DNA from: a bacterium
GTDB lineage: Bacteria; Desulfobacterota; Binatia; HRBIN30; CADEER01
Assembly (NCBI GenBank): GCA_030430165.1
Contig: JAUIGL010000003.1
Span: 62,001-126,000 of the forward strand
DNA length: 64,000 nucleotides
Direction of reading: 5' to 3'
Shown here: in pieces, positions 59,964 to 64,000 of the stretch
Position numbering within the stretch: position 1 is the stretch's first letter
How the letters are laid out: every line of letters begins with the position of its first letter
Notes under the pieces: model-generated
The model's database searches: none
What the model was told of the DNA's origin: nothing
What the model saw: only the letters and a program-made list of their open reading frames with translations
Made by a program: the position numbers and the translations under genes

Positions 59964-60852
59964 TCAGGTCGAGAGCGAACGTCGACGGGAACAACGCCGC
60001 GATTTCCTCGGCGCGCCACCGGGTCGGCTTGGTCAGAGTCCGCGCCGGAGCCGGATCGTTCAGCAACGACACCACCCCACCCCACACCGCGAAGGTCTGG
60101 CCGTTGATTCCGGACGCGGCATCGGTCGCCAGATAGGTGACGAACGGCGCCACGTCGTCCGCATCGAAGCTCGACAGGGCACCGGCCGGCGAGCCAATGA
60201 CTCCCGGCGGCTGCCGCGGCGCCGCATCGCCGGCCGCGTACTCCTCCGCCATCCGGGTGACCGCGGCCGGCGCCACCGCGTTCACCGTGATCGAATACTT
60301 GCCGAGCTCGCGGGACACCACGCGGGTCAAGCCGACGACACCGTCCTTCGCCGCCGCATAGCTCGCCTGCCCGGAGTTGCCGTAGAGCCCCGAAGTCGAG
60401 GTGATGTTGACGATGCGCCCGGAGCGCTGTCGTCGCATCCGCCCCGCGGCGTGGCGCGTGCAATTGAACGTCCCCTTGAGGTGAACCGCGACGACGCTAT
60501 CGAACTCCTCTTGCGGCACGTTGAAGATCATATGATCGCGCAGGATACCGGCATTGTTGACCAGAATGTCGAGGCTGCCGAGCTCTGCGACGGCGCGGTC
60601 GACCATCGCCTCGCACGCCGCGAAATCCCTCACGTCGGAGTAATCGGCGAGCGCCCGCCCTCCGGCCTGCTCGATCTCCGCCGCAGTCGAGTCGGCCGCC
60701 GAAGGGTCGGCGCCCGCGCCATCGACGGCACTACCGAGGTCGTTGACCAACACCGCGGCACCGTGCGCCGCCAAGCAGCGAGCGATCGCCCGACCGATGC
60801 CGCGGCCGCCTCCGGTCACCAGCGCAACTTTTCCGTCCAGCTGATTCGACAT
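59935..60852 (-). CDS. Short-chain dehydrogenase/reductase 1 (MFE-2-like)
   Basis: 305 residues. GGRGIGRAIA is the TGxxxGIG cofactor motif, LVNDLGS the family strand, NNAG is present, and the catalytic Ser and Tyr-x3-Lys occur in STSGLYGNSGQASYAAAK. The shape and length (with an extra C-terminal ~50 residues ending NPAPP) match the hydroxyacyl-CoA dehydrogenase part of multifunctional enzyme 2. Likely substrate is an acyl-CoA or steroid alcohol. It follows SDR 2 by 11 bases and its end overlaps thiI by 29 bases. Confidence 0.88.
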   Translation of the reverse strand: MSNQLDGKVALVTGGGRGIGRAIARCLAAHGAAVLVNDLGSAVDGAGADPSAADSTAAEIEQAGGRALADYSDVRDFAACEAMVDRAVAELGSLDILVNNAGILRDHMIFNVPQEEFDSVVAVHLKGTFNCTRHAAGRMRRQRSGRIVNITSTSGLYGNSGQASYAAAKDGVVGLTRVVSRELGKYSITVNAVAPAAVTRMAEEYAAGDAAPRQPPGVIGSPAGALSSFDADDVAPFVTYLATDAASGINGQTFAVWGGVVSLLNDPAPARTLTKPTRWRAEEIAALFPSTFALDLINPAPPRES

Positions 60853-60863
60853 GATTTTCGTAC

Positions 60864-61802
60864 CTATTCCGGATCGATCGGTGGCGCCGGGTTGGCCAAT
60901 CCCTCGGCCAGGGTCTGCGGCACGATCTCCTCGAGCTCGGCGACAGTCCAACGCGCTTCCTTGAAAATCGTCTTGATCGGCCGCGGCTGGCTCAACAGCG
61001 AGTACGACGTCCCCGCGCAGAGGAAGAACTGACCGTTGACTCCAGCGGCGTGCTCGCTGGCGAGAAACGCCACCATCGGCGCGACGTCCTCGGGCGATAG
61101 ATTCTCGAGCTGACGGAGAGCCGACTCTTCGCGAACGATCCCCTGCTTCTTGCGAATCTCGCGCGCCTTCAATGTCGCCTCGGTCATCGTCATCCGGGTC
61201 GCGGCCACCGGGCTGATCGCGTTGACGGTGACGCCGTAGCCGCCGAGGTCGCGGGCAACCGCCTTGGTCAGGCCACCGATCGCCGACTTCGCCGAACCGT
61301 AATTCGATTGTCCCGGGTTGCCGAACAAGCCGGCTCCCGACGCAAAGGTGATGATACGCCCCGATCCCTGCTGCCGCAGGTGCGGCGCGACGTGGCGAAT
61401 GCAATTGAAGGTTCCCTTCAGGTGAACGCCGACCACCGCGTCGAACTCCTCCTCGGCCATGTTGAAGACCATTCGGTCGCGCAGAAAGCCGGCGCAGGTC
61501 ACAAGGATGTCGATGCCACCGAGCTCGTCGAGTGCCTGGGCGACGATCTTCGCCGCCGAATCGAACTCGGCAACCGACTGCGCGTTGGCGGCGGCACGGC
61601 CGCCGTGCGAGCGAATCTCCGCCACCACCTCGTCGGCCATGTCGCTCTGCGGCTCGCGCCCGTCGAGACCGACGCCGTAGTCGTTCACCAGGACCGCGGC
61701 CCCCTGCGCCGCCAGCTCGAGCGCCACACCGCGCCCGATCCCGCGACCGGCGCCGGTCACGATGGCGACCTTCCCGTCGAGTAAGTTGCCCACCCGGCTC
61801 AC
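60864..61802 (-). CDS. Short-chain dehydrogenase/reductase 2 (tandem paralogue)
   Basis: 312 residues from GTG 61802. GAGRGIGRGVA cofactor motif; ASGAGLFGNPGQSNYGSAK holds Ser and Tyr-x3-Lys; the usual NNAG reads TCAG. It ends ANPAPPIDPE, like its neighbour. The pair arose by duplication. Adjacent non-identical SDRs can form heterodimers with one weaker subunit (as in the benzylsuccinate pathway), which is a possibility here. It starts one base after the helical protein's stop. Confidence 0.88.
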   Translation of the reverse strand: MSRVGNLLDGKVAIVTGAGRGIGRGVALELAAQGAAVLVNDYGVGLDGREPQSDMADEVVAEIRSHGGRAAANAQSVAEFDSAAKIVAQALDELGGIDILVTCAGFLRDRMVFNMAEEEFDAVVGVHLKGTFNCIRHVAPHLRQQGSGRIITFASGAGLFGNPGQSNYGSAKSAIGGLTKAVARDLGGYGVTVNAISPVAATRMTMTEATLKAREIRKKQGIVREESALRQLENLSPEDVAPMVAFLASEHAAGVNGQFFLCAGTSYSLLSQPRPIKTIFKEARWTVAELEEIVPQTLAEGLANPAPPIDPE

Positions 61803-61803
61803 C

Positions 61804-62175
61804 TCACTTCTTTTTGTCGTCTACGATCCGAGCTCCCGACCGCTCGAACATGACGTCCATGTCCTTCTTGGCGTCGGGAATGTCGCCACGCATCAGCGAG
61901 CTCTGAAATCGCTGCGCCAACATCGTCATGAGTTGCCCCTCGCCGGGCTCGAGCTGTTCGCCGACTGCCGCCAGCGCCTGCATCGCCGCGCCAACGGCAT
62001 CCAGCATGGCAACCGGATCGCCGCGGTCGCGAGCCGCAAGCGCGTCGCCGAGGCGATCGCGCACCGCCGGGATCGCCCGGCGCCCGGCCTCGCCGAGAAC
62101 CGCTTCGAGCTCGGTCAGGCCGAGCACCATCTGCTCCAAGGCGTTCGGTATCTGTGGTTGGTGCTCGTCACTCAT
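61804..62175 (-). CDS. Small helical protein, first gene of the SDR operon
   Basis: 123 residues from ATG 62175, mostly amphipathic helix (ALEQMVLGLTELEAVLGE, AMLDAVGAAMQALAAVGEQL) with a lysine-rich tail DDKKK. No motif recognised. It precedes the two SDRs with no intergenic space. The role is unknown. It is divergent from the YciI gene. Confidence 0.65.
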   Translation of the reverse strand: MSDEHQPQIPNALEQMVLGLTELEAVLGEAGRRAIPAVRDRLGDALAARDRGDPVAMLDAVGAAMQALAAVGEQLEPGEGQLMTMLAQRFQSSLMRGDIPDAKKDMDVMFERSGARIVDDKKK

Positions 62176-62265
62176 GTGCGATACCGTATCGGGACCGATC
62201 GCCGCCGTCCAATTCGACCTGCGGGCCGTCGACGTTGCGGCACCAGCGACCAGGGAGACATCTGC

Positions 62266-62544
62266 ATGCTCTTCGTCATCATCGGCCGAGACTCGCGCGA
62301 CAGCGTCGAGCTCCGCCCCAAACACCGCCCAGCCCATCTCGCCCACTTGGACAAGATCGACCAGGCCGGGCGTCTCGTCCTCGCCGGACCGCTGACCGAC
62401 GGCGTTGGTTCGCTGATCATCGTCGATGCCGAAAGCGCCGCGCAGGTCTGGGCGGACGTTGCCGCCGATCCCTATGTCCAGAACGGTGTGTTTCAGGACG
62501 TCGAGGTTCACCCCTTCCTGAGGGTCTTCCCGAAAGACGGGTGA
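62266..62544 (+). CDS. YciI family protein
   Basis: 92 residues from ATG 62266, GGGAG eight bases upstream. MLFVIIGRDS, HRPAHLAHLDKIDQAGRLVLAGPLTDGVG and DPYVQNGVFQDVEVHPF match the YciI-like ferredoxin fold, with the conserved His-Asp pair. Biochemical function of the family is poorly known. Its stop overlaps the next start as GTGA, so the two are coupled. Confidence 0.9.
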   Translation: MLFVIIGRDSRDSVELRPKHRPAHLAHLDKIDQAGRLVLAGPLTDGVGSLIIVDAESAAQVWADVAADPYVQNGVFQDVEVHPFLRVFPKDG

Positions 62545-62849
62545 GCCGCACTCGCTTCACCCGAGCCGTCTACGCGGCGGTGCGCCGGATTCCTCCGGGG
62601 ACGGTCGCCACCTACGGCCAGATCGCCGCCGCGGTCGGACACCCGCGAGCCGCCCGCGCAGTCGGAACGGCGTTGGCGCGGCTACCGCGCCATCTAGCCA
62701 ACCAGGTCCCGTGGCACCGCGTCGTCGGCGCCTCCGGTATCTCGGCCAGGGACGACCCCGAGAGAGCCGCGACTCAGCGAGAAAAACTTATCGACGAGGG
62801 AGTCGCAGTTACCGCCGGCGGCCGAATCAGACGCGACCGCAGCCGCTAG
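62541..62849 (+). CDS. Alkyltransferase-like protein (MGMT fold, PWHR)
   Basis: 102 residues from GTG 62541. The DNA-binding domain of O6-alkylguanine methyltransferases is present: VRRIPPGTVATYGQIAAAVG and VPWHRVVGASG. The active site reads PWHR where true methyltransferases have PCHR, so the acceptor cysteine is replaced by tryptophan. Such ATL proteins bind alkylated bases without repairing them and mark them for nucleotide excision repair. Coupled to YciI. Confidence 0.93.
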   Translation: MSRTRFTRAVYAAVRRIPPGTVATYGQIAAAVGHPRAARAVGTALARLPRHLANQVPWHRVVGASGISARDDPERAATQREKLIDEGVAVTAGGRIRRDRSR

Positions 62850-62914
62850 CTCGACCCGGGGCCGAGCCGCGTGCCAGGATCGCGGCCGGCGCGCGGCAAT
62901 GAGACCCAAAACGA

Positions 62915-62950
62915 AAGAAGGCCCAGGAGGTTTCCCTCCTGGGCCTTCTT
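62915..62950 (-). terminator. Rho-independent terminator of the fifth paralogue
   Basis: A perfect 16-bp stem (62915-62930 with 62935-62950) and 4-base loop; read on the minus strand a T-rich tract (TCGTTTTGGG) follows. It lies 21 bases after the gene's stop. Confidence 0.85.
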
Positions 62951-62971
62951 CAAGCGATGAGCTTACTGGCC

Positions 62972-64000
62972 TTACGGCAGGATGATGCGGTCGCCCTGGC
63001 TACGGCTACCCTGGAACTGCACGTTGGCGGCAGTCGTCGAGTAGGCCAGCCCTTCTCCGGGCGGCGTGCAGGTTGCGTCGTCGCCGCAGTCGGAATCGAC
63101 CGAGCACATGACCGGCGCGACCCAGCCGCCGCTCTCGGCGGCGCTGGCATTGTCCGAGCAAGTGCCGAGGCCCCAGTTCTCCTCGAGATGGAGGAGCACA
63201 CCGTTGCCGTCGTAGTTATCCTCGTTGTCGTCGGGCCCGGAAACCGAGCGTACGCGCGACATACCAGTGAGGGTTCCCTGGGTACCGACACTGAAGATCG
63301 ATCGGGTGTCGCCGGCCGGTCCCACGCGGGTGTCGATATCGGCGAGACGCGTCTCGCGATAGCAGTCGACCCGGGTCGAGCTCGAGAAGCGCTGCTCGAA
63401 CTCGTTGTAGATCAGGAACTGTAGAGTCGCTCCGCCCGGCAGGTCGTTCAGGTAGTCGACGCTGCACGGAACGACAGTCAGCTTGGTGGTGACCGCGCTG
63501 GCCGAATTGCCCTCGTGGGTGGTGACCGGAGCTCCCTCGAAGAAGTGGTTCACCGTCCAGATGTTCGGACAACCGACGTTGCCTTCCTGGCCAGGAGCCG
63601 GGAAGGAGCCGTACTCGGGCTCGGGACCGCCGATGTTGAGAACGCCGGGGTTACCGTCCTGAGCACCCTCGATCGCCTTGATCGCAATCGCGTTCGACTT
63701 GTGAACGTCGATGTCGCCGCTCTCGCTCGTCTGCACGAAAGTCGACTCACCCTTGAGGTCGTTGCGGTCCGCCGGGCGTGCATCGTCGCCGGCATCCATC
63801 TGGACGCAGCGCAGCTCACCGATGAACGGATCTTCGGGAACCGGCGGAATGGCGCCCTCGTTGAACTGGTTGTTCTGCCCCGGGGTGTCGGCCAACGGGA
63901 GCTTGCTCAGCCCGTCACCGATGTTCCAGGAAAGCGGCTGGCGCTTGGTCAGGGTCAGACGGAAGTCCGTCTTGGCCCATCCCGGGATACAGCGCAGGCC
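62972..64000 (-). CDS. Secreted paralogue family, fifth member, partial (runs off right edge)
   Basis: The frame is open to base 64000 with no in-frame stop; a TTG at 63895 is not a real start, because upstream codons continue the family's CIPGWAKTDFRLTLTKRQPLSW. Visible features: PFIGELRCVQMDAGD, FLIYNEFEQRFSSSTRVDC, SVGTQGTLTGMSRVRS and CSVDSDCGDDATC near the end. It finishes SQGDRIILP. Closest to the NEFEQR subfamily (47195, 49608). The signal peptide lies outside the window. It is about 11 kb from the four-gene array. Confidence 0.88.
   Translation of the reverse strand, partial: GLRCIPGWAKTDFRLTLTKRQPLSWNIGDGLSKLPLADTPGQNNQFNEGAIPPVPEDPFIGELRCVQMDAGDDARPADRNDLKGESTFVQTSESGDIDVHKSNAIAIKAIEGAQDGNPGVLNIGGPEPEYGSFPAPGQEGNVGCPNIWTVNHFFEGAPVTTHEGNSASAVTTKLTVVPCSVDYLNDLPGGATLQFLIYNEFEQRFSSSTRVDCYRETRLADIDTRVGPAGDTRSIFSVGTQGTLTGMSRVRSVSGPDDNEDNYDGNGVLLHLEENWGLGTCSDNASAAESGGWVAPVMCSVDSDCGDDATCTPPGEGLAYSTTAANVQFQGSRSQGDRIILP

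Noticed and set aside
63895-63895. TTG 63895 as start of the last gene
   Set aside because: Codons upstream to the window edge encode conserved family residues, so the gene continues past base 64000.

Overview
The window is about 64 kb of GC-rich chromosomal DNA from a Gram-negative, diderm bacterium. It carries most of a lipid A/Kdo/heptose pathway, BamA, Skp and Lol genes. Housekeeping gene order is proteobacterial. Long Thr/Pro-rich secreted proteins with dockerin-like calcium loops, and several secreted paralogues with CxxDxDC-type cysteine motifs, recall uncultured 'deltaproteobacterial' lineages such as Binatia/Desulfobacterota_B. That placement is an impression from memory, not a computed result. 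No plasmid, phage, CRISPR, tRNA or rRNA signature was seen.

Layout, left to right. (1) 1-3.6 kb: the start of mutS running off the left edge, then a MoxR-type AAA+ ATPase and a von Willebrand A protein (a MoxR/VWA pair) behind a clean sigma70-type promoter, next to a 28-bp inverted repeat. (2) 3.6-11.3 kb: a leftward 'supraoperon' pheA-hisC-tyrA-aroA-cmk-rpsA-ihfB-HIT, with ATGA overlaps at three of its first four junctions. (3) 11.4-22.7 kb: a 259-bp element with near-perfect terminal inverted repeats, miaA-mutL, a lone heptose-phosphate nucleotidyltransferase (+), then a leftward group with ridA, relA/spoT, a second CMP-kinase-like gene, yicC, heptose kinase, DUF4254, a heptosyltransferase and a membrane protein. 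(4) 22.8-39.9 kb: a GT2 glycosyltransferase (+) and a tight leftward outer-membrane block, lysS-lolC-lolD-bamA-skp-lpxA-lpxI-(Gfo/Idh)-lpxB-msbA-acyltransferase-kdtA-lpxK-trm112-waaP. (5) 39.9-44.6 kb: a rightward tRNA T-loop modification cluster (ttuB-ttuA-trmI), a formyl-THF cyclo-ligase-like gene, small membrane proteins and an XRE regulator with a phased repeat upstream. (6) 44.7-54.7 kb: an accessory surface-protein locus with two dockerin/Thr-Pro-stalk proteins flanking a response regulator and a four-gene array of secreted paralogues, with its own promoter and terminator. (7) 54.9-62.9 kb: a DprA-like gene, metallophosphoesterase, Nudix hydrolase, a TrpC-like protein that has lost most catalytic residues, thiI, two tandem SDRs, YciI and an alkyltransferase-like protein. 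(8) 62.9-64 kb: a fifth member of the secreted family running off the right edge.

How the genes fit together. Regions 3 and 4 supply most of the steps from UDP-GlcNAc acylation to Kdo/heptose core addition and flipping by MsbA, plus the machinery that inserts outer-membrane proteins and lipoproteins; lpxC, lpxD and fabZ are not here. Regions 2 and 5 are translation and aromatic amino acid housekeeping. The most novel part is region 6 with region 8: an undescribed family of about 350-450 residue secreted proteins, amplified in tandem, sharing an N-terminal FPKV-like strand, a GELxC motif and, in four of five copies, an unusual C terminus ending in hydrophobic-Pro. It sits beside two much longer stalked proteins that share a different C-terminal domain. 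I read it as a cell-surface assembly, but no function can be assigned from sequence alone.
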